From: Streptomyces canus
GTDB taxonomy: Bacteria; Actinomycetota; Actinomycetes; Streptomycetales; Streptomycetaceae
Length of the DNA: 64,000 nt
Direction of reading: 5' to 3'
NCBI RefSeq assembly: GCF_030816965.1
Contig: NZ_JAUSYQ010000002.1
Span: forward strand, 3,939,001-4,003,000
Shown here: positions 1 to 8,644 of the stretch, one piece after another
How positions within the stretch are numbered: position 1 is the stretch's first letter
How the letters are laid out: each line of letters begins with the position of its first letter
Notes under the pieces: model-generated
Seen by the model: the letters and a program-made list of their open reading frames with translations, nothing else
Database searches by the model: none
Told to the model about the DNA's origin: nothing
Program-made: the position numbers and the translations under genes

Positions 1-64
1 CGGGGTGGTCCTTGCGCGCGTGCGCGACGATCTGGTCGACGAGGGCCTGGGTGATGGTCAGCAT
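1..64 (-). CDS. M67 (JAMM/Mov34) family metallopeptidase, partial
   Basis: Only the first 21 codons lie in the window, reading MLTITQALVDQIVAHARKDH and leaving at base 1. From memory this is the usual N-terminus of streptomycete Mov34/JAMM-type zinc peptidases, which sit near cysM and remove a C-terminal tail from a small sulfur-carrier protein in cysteine synthesis. The metal-binding residues are outside the window, so the call rests on the N-terminus and on the expected neighbourhood. The ATG at 64-62 has no strong Shine-Dalgarno. The long hairpin at 82-122 separates this gene from the permease upstream, so it should have its own promoter. Confidence 0.55.
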   Translation of the reverse strand, partial: MLTITQALVDQIVAHARKDHP

Positions 65-81
65 GTCGGAAAGGATAAGCA

Positions 82-122
82 GTGGGCCGCTCCGTACCGA
101 GGATCGGTACGGAGCGGCCCAC
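82..122. terminator. Perfect 19-bp stem intrinsic terminator
   Basis: Two 19-bp arms (82-100 and 104-122) are perfectly complementary around a 3-nt loop. The hairpin lies 24 bases beyond the permease stop and just before the next start on the same strand. It therefore most likely ends the permease transcript. There is no long U-tract, as is usual in Streptomyces. Confidence 0.85.
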
Positions 123-145
123 ATGCCGGACGTGTGCGGGGCTTC

Positions 146-1600
146 CTAGCCCGCGGTCTTCTCGAACTCCGGCTCGCGCCGGTCCGCGATCTCCGGGTTG
201 CGGGTCTTCAGTACGGCCCAGCCGATCCCCAGCGCGGCGGCCCATCCGGCCATCACGTACAGGCAGACGCGGGAGTCGGCGTCGTACGCGATCAGGCAGG
301 TCACGAAGAGCAGGAACACGATGGCGATCCAGCTGCCGACCGAGCCGCCCGGTGCCGGGAAGGAGGAGGCGGGCAGCCGGCCGGCCACGACCTCGCGGCG
401 GTAGCGCACATGGCTGACCAGGATCATCAGCCACGTCCAGATGCCCGCCGCGGTCGCGACCGAGACGACGTATCCGAAGGCCTTCTCCGGCACGACGTAG
501 TTCAGCACCACGCCGATGCCCATGAAGAGCACGGAGACCGTGATGGCCAGGGCCGGCGTCCGCGTCGCGGAGAGCTTGTTGAAGGCCTGCGGTGCCTCGC
601 CGCTGTCGGCCAGGGTGCGCAGCATGCGGCCCGTGGAGTACATGCCGGAGTTGCAGGAGGACAGCGCCGCGGTGAGGACGACGAAGTTCACGATGCCGGC
701 GCCCGCGGGGATGCCGATCACGGCGAAGGCCTTGACGAAGGGGCTGACGCCGGCCGCGAACTCGGTCCACTTCACGACGCACAGGATGACGGTGAGGGCA
801 CCGACGTAGAAGAGACCGATGCGCCAGGGCAGGGTGTTGATCGCCTTGGGGAGGGTCTTCTCGGGGTTCTCGGACTCACCGGCGGTCACCCCGACCAGTT
901 CGACGGCGAGGTAGGCGAACATCACGCCTTGCAGGGTCATCAGGGACGAGCCGATGCCCTTGGGGAAGAAGCCGTCGAAGGCCCAGAGGTTGGAGACCGC
1001 GGCGGTGTCGCCGGCCGCGCTGAAGCCGAAGGTGAGGACACCGAGGCCGATCACGATCATGCCGATGAGGGCGGTGACCTTGATCATCGAGAACCAGAAC
1101 TCGATCTCGCCGAAAAGCTTCACCGAGATCAGGTTCGCGACGAACAGGACGACCAGGAAGACCAGGGCCGTCGTCCACTGGGGGATGGCCGGGAACCAGT
1201 AGTTGACGTAGATCGCGGCGGCGGTGAGTTCCGCCATACCGGTGACGACCCACAGCAGCCAGTAGGTCCAGCCGGTGAAGTAGCCGAAGAACGGGCCGAG
1301 GAATTCGCGGGAGTACTCGGCGAAGGAACCGGAGACCGGGCGGTAGAGCAGCAGCTCGCCGAGTGCCCGCATGATGAAGAAGATGATCACGCCGGCGACG
1401 GCGTACATCAGGATGAGGCTCGGACCGGCCTTGGCGATGTTCGCCCCGGCGTTGAGGAAGAGGCCGACGCCGATGGCGCCGCCGATCGCGATCATCTGGA
1501 CCTGACGGCTGCCGAGTCCGCGCTCGTACCCCTCTTCCGACTCCTTCGGGGCCTTTTCCGAGCCTGGGCCCGTGCCGGTGTCGACCTGAGCGGAGGTCAT
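146..1600 (-). CDS. Amino-acid permease (APC superfamily, GABA/asparagine-permease type)
   Basis: A 484-aa cytoplasmic-membrane secondary transporter. After a short acidic N-terminus comes the family motif around QMIAIGGAIGVGLFLNAG (TM1), followed by about 12 hydrophobic segments including a GELLLYRPVSGSFAEYS stretch typical of the amino-acid permease (AAT) branch. It probably imports an amino acid with protons; the exact substrate cannot be read. The start chosen is the ATG at 1600, preceded by GGAGAAAGG at good spacing. An in-frame extension to 1804 reads into poorly coding sequence and is unlikely. It is monocistronic, ended by the hairpin at 82-122. Confidence 0.88.
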   Translation of the reverse strand: MTSAQVDTGTGPGSEKAPKESEEGYERGLGSRQVQMIAIGGAIGVGLFLNAGANIAKAGPSLILMYAVAGVIIFFIMRALGELLLYRPVSGSFAEYSREFLGPFFGYFTGWTYWLLWVVTGMAELTAAAIYVNYWFPAIPQWTTALVFLVVLFVANLISVKLFGEIEFWFSMIKVTALIGMIVIGLGVLTFGFSAAGDTAAVSNLWAFDGFFPKGIGSSLMTLQGVMFAYLAVELVGVTAGESENPEKTLPKAINTLPWRIGLFYVGALTVILCVVKWTEFAAGVSPFVKAFAVIGIPAGAGIVNFVVLTAALSSCNSGMYSTGRMLRTLADSGEAPQAFNKLSATRTPALAITVSVLFMGIGVVLNYVVPEKAFGYVVSVATAAGIWTWLMILVSHVRYRREVVAGRLPASSFPAPGGSVGSWIAIVFLLFVTCLIAYDADSRVCLYVMAGWAAALGIGWAVLKTRNPEIADRREPEFEKTAG

Positions 1601-1941
1601 ATGTGGTGCGCCTTTCTCCATACCGAACCGGGCCTCTCGTCGGCCTCGGATCGGGTTTCGATCCCCCCGGATTGATGGAGTGGTGCCTGGCCGACGGTCG
1701 TCGGCTCGGTGGCGCACCCGGACGAACATACGGGTGGTGTTCGCCGGGCGGTCGTGAAGATTTATCACGGCCGCGACGTTGATCACCTGCGCGACATATG
1801 GCACAGGTCACAGGAAGAAGGGGACAAACGGCGCCCGGGACACGCGAAAGCCGTCAGCGCGGTGACGTGATCGTTATCCGGATTTGAGCGTCCTCTGAGC
1901 GAACACATCGCCCTCAAGGACGGGCACGAAACCGTCACATC
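1601..1941. other. Intergenic region upstream of the permease
   Basis: 341 bases between two minus-strand genes. The permease promoter must lie here; an AT-rich patch around 1755-1770 is a plausible but unproven -10 region. A hairpin near 1889-1922 lies just past the DUF2017 stop. I see no coding sequence with normal codon bias. Confidence 0.4.
1889..1922 (-). terminator. Candidate terminator after the DUF2017 gene
   Basis: CGTCCT at 1889-1894 pairs with AGGACG at 1917-1922, extended by GAG/CTC after a small bulge. It lies about 20 bases past the stop of the DUF2017 gene in the direction of transcription. The stem is imperfect, so the call is tentative. Confidence 0.4.
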
Positions 1942-2544
1942 TCACGGCATAAGGGTGGTCACGAGGGTCTCCTGGAGACCGCCCAGCCACAGATACGCCA
2001 TCACCATCGGCTTGCGGGGGTCCTCGTCCGGCAGCCGGTAGAGGAGGTCGGTGTCCTCCTCGTCGGTGATGTCGAGGCGGGAGCCGATCGCGAGCCGCAG
2101 GTCGTTGAGGGCGCCGAGCCACTGCTGGGACTCACCGGTCGACAGCTTGAGGACCGCCCCGCCCTCGCCCGCGGAGTTCAGCGCGTCCAGGGAGCGGACC
2201 ACCGCGAGGGCGTTCTCGCGCTTGCCGGTCCGCAGGTCGTTCTCGGTGTAGCGGCGGAACTCCGAGGAGTACGCCCGCTGCTCCTCGGCCTCCTTGGCCT
2301 GGGGGTTGCCCTCGGGGTCGCTGTAGGCGTCCGGGAACAGGCGCCTGAGCACCGGGTCGGACGGCGGCTCACTCGGGCCGTCCGCGAACAGCTCGGCGAG
2401 GGGGTCGTCGGGGGCGTCCTCGGCGGGGCCCGGGCCGATGAGTTCCAGGAGCTGGACGGCCAGCGACCGGATGATGGAGATCTCGACGTCGTCGAGGGCG
2501 ACGGCCGCGCCGCCGCCGGGGAGCGGTTCGAAGGTTCCTGGCAT
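1942..2544 (-). CDS. DUF2017 family protein
   Basis: A 200-aa soluble acidic protein of unknown function, always found next to clpS in actinobacteria as far as I recall. The N-terminus MPGTFEPLPGGGAAVALDD and the alpha-helical C-terminal half with SLDALNSAGEGG and LGALNDLRLAIG fit the family. The ATG at 2544 has an AGAGGA Shine-Dalgarno about 8 bases upstream. That Shine-Dalgarno is part of a 12-bp inverted repeat with a partner 116 bases upstream (see the regulatory entry). Context suggests a link to ClpS/ClpAP adaptor biology, but nothing in the sequence gives a reaction. Confidence 0.8.
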   Translation of the reverse strand: MPGTFEPLPGGGAAVALDDVEISIIRSLAVQLLELIGPGPAEDAPDDPLAELFADGPSEPPSDPVLRRLFPDAYSDPEGNPQAKEAEEQRAYSSEFRRYTENDLRTGKRENALAVVRSLDALNSAGEGGAVLKLSTGESQQWLGALNDLRLAIGSRLDITDEEDTDLLYRLPDEDPRKPMVMAYLWLGGLQETLVTTLMP

Positions 2545-2553
2545 GGAAGGTGT

Positions 2554-2693
2554 CCTCTGGATCAGGTTGGCAGTAGCGCCGAGTGCGTCTTGGCCTACCC
2601 GAGCGGGGTCATGGGGGAGCGACGACAACGCGGCTGGGGTCCCCCCTCTGGGGCAGTGCGTGCCGGACCCGCGACGCCGAGCTGATCCAGAGG
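2554..2693 (-). promoter_or_regulatory. Inverted repeat masking the DUF2017 ribosome-binding site
   Basis: In the minus-strand transcript CCTCTGGATCAG (2693-2682) is perfectly complementary to CTGATCCAGAGG (2565-2554), whose last bases are the Shine-Dalgarno of the DUF2017 gene. Pairing over the 116-base gap would block initiation. A 10-codon ORF (2747-2715) overlaps the clpS stop as ATGA and repeats the last ClpS codons (QDRK). Functional meaning is inferred. Confidence 0.45.
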
Positions 2694-2743
2694 AGGCCTG
2701 CCAAGGGGTTGCCGCTACTTCCGGTCCTGCGGGCGGGGGCGGG

Positions 2744-3061
2744 TCATTTCCGGTCCTGCTGGAGCGTGGCCCACAGACCGTAGCCGTGCATGGCCTGCAC
2801 ATCGCGCTCCATCTCCTCGCGGGATCCGCTGGAGACGACCGCCCGGCCCTTGTGGTGGACGTCGAGCATCAGCTTCGTGGCCTTGTCCTTCGAGTAGCCG
2901 AAGTACGTCTGGAAGACGTAGGTCACGTAGCTCATGAGGTTGACCGGGTCGTTGTGGACGATCGTGACCCAGGGGACGTCCGGCTCGGGGACGGCGAAGA
3001 CCTCTTCCGCCGACTCGGTGCGTTCGATCTCTACGGGAGCGGGTGACGTCACACGGCCCAT
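2744..3061 (-). CDS. clpS: ATP-dependent Clp protease adaptor ClpS
   Basis: A 105-aa cytosolic adaptor that binds N-degron substrates and hands them to the Clp ATPase. The core [19 protein letters not shown] and the [13 protein letters not shown] and [10 protein letters not shown] blocks are diagnostic; the Asn-Asp and the two His of the N-end-rule pocket are present. The ATG at 3061 was taken; a GTG four codons later is possible. It is divergent from pncB, with a TATGCT candidate -10 just upstream, and is followed after 199 bases by DUF2017, probably in one transcript. Confidence 0.95.
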   Translation of the reverse strand: MGRVTSPAPVEIERTESAEEVFAVPEPDVPWVTIVHNDPVNLMSYVTYVFQTYFGYSKDKATKLMLDVHHKGRAVVSSGSREEMERDVQAMHGYGLWATLQQDRK

Positions 3062-3200
3062 GCTGCCACGCACAGCATAAATCGTCACACTGACGCGAAT
3101 GGGGGTACCATCCTCGCCATGCCGCATACACCGGGGGACAACCCCCGGACCCCCGGCCGGCCTGGGGGCGCCCTTGAAAGTCATAGCTAGGAGAACTGTC
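3062..3200. promoter_or_regulatory. Divergent clpS/pncB promoter region
   Basis: 139 bases between divergent starts. TATGCT (minus strand, near 3075-3080) fits a -10 for clpS, and TACCAT near 3107-3112 fits a -10 for pncB. No clear -35 or known NAD-regulator operator is visible. Confidence 0.4.
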
Positions 3201-4547
3201 GTGGATGTAGCGGACCTTGGGCTGCCGGTGGATGTTCCCTCGACGGCGCTCTTCACGGACCAGTACGAGCTGACGATGCTGCAGGCCGCGCTGAAGGCGG
3301 GTACCGCCGAGCGGCGCAGCGTCTTCGAGGTCTTCACCCGGCGGCTGCCGGAGGGGCGGCGCTACGGCGTCGTCGCGGGCACCGGCCGGGTGCTGGACGC
3401 GGTGGAGAACTTCCGTTTCGACGCGGACGTCCTCGGTTTTCTGCGGGAGCGGAACATCGTGGACGAGGAGACCCTGGAGTGGCTCGCCTCCTATCGCTTC
3501 GGCGGCGACATCTGGGGCTACCCGGAGGGCGAGGTGTACTTCCCGGGCTCGCCGATCATGCGGGTGGAGGGCTCCTTCGCCGAGTGCGTGCTCCTGGAGA
3601 CCGTGATCCTGTCGATCCTCAACCACGACTCCGCGATAGCCGCGGCCGCCTCCCGGATGTCCTCGGCCGCGGGCGACCGGCCGCTGATCGAGATGGGTGC
3701 CCGCCGCACCCACGAGTTGTCCGCCGTGGCCGCCTCCCGGGCCGCCTACGTCGGCGGCTTCGCGACCACCTCCGACCTCGCGGCCGGCTTCCGCTACGGC
3801 ATCCCCACGGTGGGCACCTCCGCCCACGCCTTCACGCTGCTGCACGACCACGAGCGGGACGCCTTCCAGGCCCAGGTGGACTCGCTGGGCCGGGGCACCA
3901 CCCTGCTCGTCGACACGTACGACGTCACCGAGGCCGTCCGTACGGCCGTCGAGGTCGCCGGACCAGAGCTGGGTGCCGTGCGCATCGACTCCGGCGACCT
4001 GCTCCTCGTCGCGCACCGGGTGCGGCAGCAGCTGGACGAGCTGGGCGCGACGAGCACACGGATCATCGTCACCTCCGACCTCGACGAGTACGCCATCGCC
4101 TCGCTGGCCGTGGCCCCGGTGGACGCGTACGGCGTGGGCACCCAGCTGGTGACGGGGTCGGGACATCCGACCGCCTCGATGGTCTACAAGCTGGTCGCGC
4201 GCGCCGAGTCGGACGATCCCAAGGCGCCGCTGATCCCCGTCGCGAAGAAGTCGTCCGGGGGCAAGAGCTCGGTCGGCGGCCGCAAGTGGGCGGCGCGGCG
4301 GCTGGACGCGGACGGGGTCGCGGAGGCCGAGGTCGTGGGCACGGGGGCGGTTCCGCCCGCGCTCGCGGACCGGCAGCTGCTGGTGGAGCTGGTCAAGGGC
4401 GGCGAGGTCGTCGCGCGGGAGCCGCTGGACGTCGTACGGGACCGGCATGCCGCTGCCCGGGCCAACCTGCCGCTGTCGGCGACCCAGCTGTCGCGCGGAG
4501 AACCGGTCCTTCCGACGGAGTATGTCCAGGGGCGCTCGGGTAGCTAA
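3201..4547 (+). CDS. pncB: Nicotinate phosphoribosyltransferase
   Basis: A 448-aa enzyme converting nicotinate and PRPP to nicotinate mononucleotide (ATP-stimulated) in the Preiss-Handler NAD-salvage route. It begins [20 protein letters not shown] and contains [26 protein letters not shown] (phosphate-binding His region), a substrate-contacting RIDSGDL block and GVGTQLVTG near residue 315. Length is normal for the actinobacterial type. The GTG at 3201 has CTAGGAGA 7 bases upstream. The nicotinamidase gene follows 75 bases later, so the pair turns nicotinamide into nicotinate mononucleotide. Confidence 0.95.
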   Translation: MDVADLGLPVDVPSTALFTDQYELTMLQAALKAGTAERRSVFEVFTRRLPEGRRYGVVAGTGRVLDAVENFRFDADVLGFLRERNIVDEETLEWLASYRFGGDIWGYPEGEVYFPGSPIMRVEGSFAECVLLETVILSILNHDSAIAAAASRMSSAAGDRPLIEMGARRTHELSAVAASRAAYVGGFATTSDLAAGFRYGIPTVGTSAHAFTLLHDHERDAFQAQVDSLGRGTTLLVDTYDVTEAVRTAVEVAGPELGAVRIDSGDLLLVAHRVRQQLDELGATSTRIIVTSDLDEYAIASLAVAPVDAYGVGTQLVTGSGHPTASMVYKLVARAESDDPKAPLIPVAKKSSGGKSSVGGRKWAARRLDADGVAEAEVVGTGAVPPALADRQLLVELVKGGEVVAREPLDVVRDRHAAARANLPLSATQLSRGEPVLPTEYVQGRSGS

Positions 4548-4622
4548 TGCGGGTGCGCCCTCCCGCAGTGCCGCCGAAGTCTCTAGGCTCGTAAGTTCAC
4601 CCAACAGTCGAAGGACACCCAC

Positions 4623-5210
4623 ATGCGCCGCGCCTTGATCGTCGTTGACGTGCAGAACGACTTCTGCGAGGGAGGCAGCCTCGCGGTGGCCGGCGGTGCC
4701 GATGTGGCCGCCGCCGTGACCGAGCTGATCGGGCAGGCGGCGGGCTCCGGCTACCAGCATGTGGTGGCCACCCGCGATCACCACATCGCGCCCGGCGGCC
4801 ACTTCGCGGACAACCCCGACTTCGTGCACTCCTGGCCCGCGCACTGCGTCGCCGGGACCGAGGGGGTGGGGTTCCACCCGAACTTCGCGCCGGCCGTCGC
4901 CTCCGGGGCGATCGACGCGGTCTTCGACAAGGGGGCGTACGCGGCGGCGTACAGCGGGTTCGAGGGGGCCGACGAGAACGGCGTGACGCTGGCCGACTGG
5001 CTGCGGGCGCGGGAGGTCGCCGAGGTCGATGTGGTCGGGATCGCCACGGACCACTGCGTACGGGCCACCGCGCTGGACGCGGTCCGGGAGGGCTTCCGTA
5101 CGCACGTCCTCCTCGACCTCACCGCCGGGGTCACCGAGGCGACGACCGAGCGGGCGATCGAGGAGATGCGGGAGGCGGGCGTGGAGCTGTCCGGGAAGCC
5201 GGTCGTCTAG
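4623..5210 (+). CDS. pncA: Nicotinamidase / isochorismatase-family hydrolase
   Basis: A 195-aa cysteine hydrolase that deamidates nicotinamide to nicotinate. The catalytic triad is readable: Asp9 in LIVVDVQNDFC, Lys103 in VFDKGAY and Cys145 in GIATDHCVRATA. The metal site is Asp52, His54, His60 and His74, as in characterised PncA proteins. The ATG at 4623 follows GAAGGA. It lies 75 bases after pncB on the same strand, completing the salvage step that feeds it. Other isochorismatase-like amidases cannot be excluded from motifs alone, but the neighbour makes nicotinamidase by far the likeliest. Confidence 0.93.
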   Translation: MRRALIVVDVQNDFCEGGSLAVAGGADVAAAVTELIGQAAGSGYQHVVATRDHHIAPGGHFADNPDFVHSWPAHCVAGTEGVGFHPNFAPAVASGAIDAVFDKGAYAAAYSGFEGADENGVTLADWLRAREVAEVDVVGIATDHCVRATALDAVREGFRTHVLLDLTAGVTEATTERAIEEMREAGVELSGKPVV

Positions 5211-5221
5211 GAAACGGGCGT

Positions 5222-5566
5222 TCAGGCCGGTGCCGTCGGCCTCCTCAGCAGTGACCTGATCGGATGCCACAGCTCCTGGACCAGCTCGGGACCGCCCACG
5301 ACAGCGTTGTCAGGGGCGGTCCGCCATATCAGCCCGTCCGGGTGGTGGAGTACGGCCGTGATCTCGTCCGGGGTGGGGGGCGCGCCGTTGCCGCGCAGGT
5401 ACACCGCGCGCAGACCCAGGTTGCGCAGCCTGGTCAGGGCGCGCGCCCGGTTCTGGGCGTGGACGAGTACCCGCACGCTGCCGCAGCCGTCGGTGGGCGG
5501 GCGGGGCAGGTTCAGCGCCACCACCACCCTGCCGTTCGGCAGCTTGCAGAAACCTCCTGCGGCCAT
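5222..5566 (-). CDS. Conserved hypothetical protein, 114 aa
   Basis: I do not recognise a characterised family. The protein starts MAAGGFCKLPNGRVVVALNL and has a basic middle (RARALTRLRNLGLRAVYLRGNG) and a Trp-rich C-terminal part. There is no signal peptide or membrane span. Codon use has normal Streptomyces GC3 bias, and it lies between pncA (convergent, 11 bases apart) and the M6 protease terminator, so it is a monocistronic gene. From position it corresponds to a small conserved streptomycete protein; function unknown. Confidence 0.65.
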   Translation of the reverse strand: MAAGGFCKLPNGRVVVALNLPRPPTDGCGSVRVLVHAQNRARALTRLRNLGLRAVYLRGNGAPPTPDEITAVLHHPDGLIWRTAPDNAVVGGPELVQELWHPIRSLLRRPTAPA

Positions 5567-5627
5567 GCGGTCACACCCCCGTGTGCGTCGGTGTCAATAA
5601 GGGAGCCACAGGACGCACCTAAACACG

Positions 5628-5660
5628 ATCGGCGGCAACCCGCCAGGGGTTGCCGCCGAT
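5628..5660 (-). terminator. Perfect 14-bp stem terminator after the M6 protease gene
   Basis: Arms 5628-5641 and 5647-5660 are perfectly complementary around a 5-nt loop. It lies 20 bases past the protease stop in the transcribed direction. Confidence 0.85.
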
Positions 5661-5679
5661 ACGCTTCTGACCTGCGATT

Positions 5680-8034
5680 TTACTTCTTCTTGGCCGAAGG
5701 TCCGACCTGGAGCGTGATCGTCGAGCCGTCCAGGGGCTCCTTGACGATCTTGATCCGGGTGTCGGTGTCAGTGATGTTGACGCCGGCGAACGGGTTCGAC
5801 GTGTCGTAGTAGCTCGACGTGCCGTCGTCGAAGACCGGGACGCCCGGCTTGGACGTGATCTTCGTCGGGACGTCCGCCTTGTGGAGCGTGATCGAGTCCG
5901 TCGGGTACCAGCTGAAGGTGGAGTCGTAGGCCTGGATGCGGTTGCGCATCAGCGTGCCGTCGGACCACTTCAGCGCGGTCGGGTGGGAGTCGACCGGAAG
6001 GATCAGGCCCTCGCCGGGGTGCTGGCTGGTGTTGTCGTCCGCCTGGGAGGTGTCCCACTTCCAGATCAACAGGCCGTTCTGGTAGGCGTAGTGCTCCACC
6101 CAGTCCGGACGGGTCGTCGAGAAGCCGTAGTTGTACGGGCCGACCTTCAACACCTTGTCGTACGACACGTATTGGCGGTTCTCGGCGAGGTAGTACTGCG
6201 CGTAGTCGTCCGTGATCGAGGCGCCGATGCGGGAGAAGCCGTTCGCGGTCCAGGCGGTGTCCGCCGTCTCGGCGTTGTCGGAGAACAGGGTCGCGCCGTC
6301 GGCGGTCACCGTGATCTCGTCGGCCGTGAAGCCCTTCTGGGCGACTCCGCCGTCGGTCTGGTAGCGGAAGCGCAGCTGGATGTTCTTGCCCGCGTAGGCG
6401 TCCAGCGGGAAGGTCAGCTTCTGGTGGGCGTCGACCGTGCCGGTGAGGGCGGGCTTGCCGCTGCCGTCCCTCGGGATGGCGGTGCCGTCGGCCAGAGTGC
6501 CGTCGACCGGCGTCCAGTTGGCGCCGTCGGTGGAGACCTCGGTGTAGAGGTAGTCGAAGTCCTGCTCGATGTCCCACCAGCCGTCGAGGGTCAGCGCCGC
6601 CGAGGACTTGCCGGTCAGGTCGAGCGGGCGGGTCAGCGTGTTGCGCAGGTCGTCACCGCTGCCGCTCCACCACTGGGTTGCGCCCTGTGCCGGGGTGACC
6701 ACCGGGGTGGTGACCGTCTTCTCCGGCAGCTGGACCACGAGCGCCTGCGCGTTCTTGGTGTTGTACTCCGCGACGCCCAGCTTGTGGGTGGACCTCTTGC
6801 CCGCGTTGGCCACGTCGTAGTCGAGCCAGCCCAGTTGGAGCTTGTCCCAGGCGTTCATGTCGCCGGGCAGGTCGCCGATGGACTCCTTGCCGGTGCCGAG
6901 CCAGGAGCCGGAGGACATCAGGGTCCAGAAGCCGGTGGAGTTCTCGCCGCCGCCGGAGGTGTCGTACTCGTCGGGCAGGCCGAGGTCGTGGCCGTACTCG
7001 TGGGCGAAGACGCCCAGGCCGCCGTTCTCCGGCTGGATGGTGTAGTCGCCGACCCAGATGCCGGTGTCGCCGATCTGGGTGCCGCCGAGCTTGTTGTCTG
7101 CGGGGCCGGTGGCGCCGGCGTCGCTGGCGAAGGCGTACCAGCGGTGGGCCCAGATGGCGTCCGCGCCCTGGGCGCCGCCGCCGGCGGACTCGTCCTCGCC
7201 GGCGTGCACGATCTGGAAGTGGTCGATGTAGCCGTCGGGCTCGTTGAAGTTGCCGTCACCGTCGAAGTCGTAGCGGTCCCACTGGTCGAACTCGGCCAGT
7301 TCCGCGCTGATTTCGGCGGCCGAGTCACCGGCGGCCTCGCGCTCGGCGACCCAGGCGTTGACGCCGTCCTGGACCGCGTACCAGGCGCCGGTGGGGGCGT
7401 CGTTGGAGCCGTAACGGGCCTCGTTGTAGGGGACCTTGACCCAGTCGGTCACTTCGCCCTCGACCGAGTAGCGGCCCGAGGACTGCTTCTCGTAGTACTT
7501 CTTCAGCGACTCGGTCTTCTTGCCGGTGCCGAAGTAGAGGTCCTGGAAGTGCGCCTGGTTGTAGTCCGCCTGCCAGGCCGTGCTGTTGTCCTGCTTGCGG
7601 TCCGGCTGGGCGATCTGGTTGTGCAGCGGGCCGGCCGTGCCGCCGTAGCGGGGGTCGACCTGGTCGCCGAACTCCACCAGGATGGTGAAGATCTTGTCGG
7701 TCTTCTCCCGGCCGAGTTCGACGTACTTGCTGTCGCCCTTGCGGCTCTTGAGCTCGACCACCTGGGAGCCGTTGCGGTTCTTCACCGTGGCGTTCCCGGA
7801 TATGACCTGGTCGAGCGCCTCCTGGCGCTGCGCCTCCTTGGTCTTGGTCAGCGGGCCGTCGAAGTCGTGCTCCCTGGCCTTGGCCGGCTGCGGGTCGTTC
7901 CGGTCGACCGCGGAGGCCTTCGTGGACGTGGTGTCCGCGGCCTGTGCCACGGCGAACGTCGAGAACGTGGCCGAGGCGGCCGCGAGGGCGACGACTGTCG
8001 CCGCCGTCCTGAACGTCCAGGATCTGTCAGTCAC
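5680..8034 (-). CDS. Secreted immune-inhibitor-A-like M6 metalloprotease
   Basis: A 784-aa exported zinc protease. The N-terminus has an n-region with WTFRTAATVV, a hydrophobic core and an AVAQA cleavage site near residue 32, followed by a pro-region. The zinc site HEYGH (about residue 355, in GVFAHEYGHDLGLPDEYD) and a downstream LMSSGSW Met-turn mark peptidase family M6. An acidic DFDGDGNFNEPDG loop may bind calcium. The C-terminal half carries beta-sandwich modules (TLDGWWDIEQDFDY, immune-inhibitor type). The GTG at 8034 was chosen because AGGGGAGGGG lies just upstream. It probably degrades extracellular protein. It is monocistronic. Confidence 0.92.
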   Translation of the reverse strand: MTDRSWTFRTAATVVALAAASATFSTFAVAQAADTTSTKASAVDRNDPQPAKAREHDFDGPLTKTKEAQRQEALDQVISGNATVKNRNGSQVVELKSRKGDSKYVELGREKTDKIFTILVEFGDQVDPRYGGTAGPLHNQIAQPDRKQDNSTAWQADYNQAHFQDLYFGTGKKTESLKKYYEKQSSGRYSVEGEVTDWVKVPYNEARYGSNDAPTGAWYAVQDGVNAWVAEREAAGDSAAEISAELAEFDQWDRYDFDGDGNFNEPDGYIDHFQIVHAGEDESAGGGAQGADAIWAHRWYAFASDAGATGPADNKLGGTQIGDTGIWVGDYTIQPENGGLGVFAHEYGHDLGLPDEYDTSGGGENSTGFWTLMSSGSWLGTGKESIGDLPGDMNAWDKLQLGWLDYDVANAGKRSTHKLGVAEYNTKNAQALVVQLPEKTVTTPVVTPAQGATQWWSGSGDDLRNTLTRPLDLTGKSSAALTLDGWWDIEQDFDYLYTEVSTDGANWTPVDGTLADGTAIPRDGSGKPALTGTVDAHQKLTFPLDAYAGKNIQLRFRYQTDGGVAQKGFTADEITVTADGATLFSDNAETADTAWTANGFSRIGASITDDYAQYYLAENRQYVSYDKVLKVGPYNYGFSTTRPDWVEHYAYQNGLLIWKWDTSQADDNTSQHPGEGLILPVDSHPTALKWSDGTLMRNRIQAYDSTFSWYPTDSITLHKADVPTKITSKPGVPVFDDGTSSYYDTSNPFAGVNITDTDTRIKIVKEPLDGSTITLQVGPSAKKK

Positions 8035-8371
8035 TTGTGCCCCTCCCCTAACAGGCAAGTGAGCCGTATTTGACTAAAGGTTGGGGAGAAAAGACAGATC
8101 TTGACTTGGACCCGCCAATTGCATTATTGGGAGCCGGTGTTCGCATTGCGGACACACGACTGCAACACGACAGGCGCGCACAGCCGTCCACTTGATGGAC
8201 GTCATGACTCCGTGCGCCCCCTGTGCTCCGGCACTGTTGGTTAGGTCACGCTTACTGTTCGTTCCACTCGGGCACACAGGCGATTAGAGTCGATTGGCGG
8301 AACGCCCGGGTGTCGGCGGAATGCCAGGCCGACGCCCCCCGTGGACCCCCGATTCCGAGGACACGATTGAC
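8035..8371. promoter_or_regulatory. Divergent region between M6 protease and small membrane protein
   Basis: 337 bases, visibly less GC-rich than the flanks, without credible ORFs. TAGAGT near 8285 is a candidate -10 for the plus-strand gene. The protease promoter should lie in the AT-rich stretch around 8070-8130. No known operator is recognised. Confidence 0.4.
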
Positions 8372-8644
8372 ATGCCTCGTCCGACCGCCGCACAGATCGC
8401 CTACGGTTCGATCACCGTCATCTTCTCGACGCTCGCCATGTTGCTGCTGTCACAGACGAGTTCGGCCGTGGGGACCGCGGTCATCGCCGTCTCGGCGCTC
8501 GCCCTCGGTCTGCTGGTCGCCATGACGGTGCCGCAGCCCAAGCCCCGTGTCGTCGCGGTGAGCAGGCCCGCCGAGCACGCAGCCGAGCACCCGGCGGAAG
8601 AGCCCGTGCCCGCCGTGGCCACGGGCTCCAAGACCGCCGCCTGA
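8372..8644 (+). CDS. Small two-helix membrane protein
   Basis: A 90-aa protein with two hydrophobic helices (about residues 8-27 and 31-50: YGSITVIFSTLAMLLL and AVIAVSALALGLLVAMTV) and an Ala/Glu/Pro-rich tail facing one side. No family is recognised. The ATG at 8372 has CGAGGA upstream; the longer in-frame extension to 8294 lacks a good site. Its TGA stop is the first bases of the tandem repeat array, so the array sits directly in its 3' untranslated region. Confidence 0.65.
   Translation: MPRPTAAQIAYGSITVIFSTLAMLLLSQTSSAVGTAVIAVSALALGLLVAMTVPQPKPRVVAVSRPAEHAAEHPAEEPVPAVATGSKTAA

Noticed and set aside
5..1675. Long plus-strand ORF antisense to the permease
   Set aside because: Shadow frame produced by GC3 bias; protein is Gly/Asp/Arg low complexity and the minus strand encodes a clear permease.
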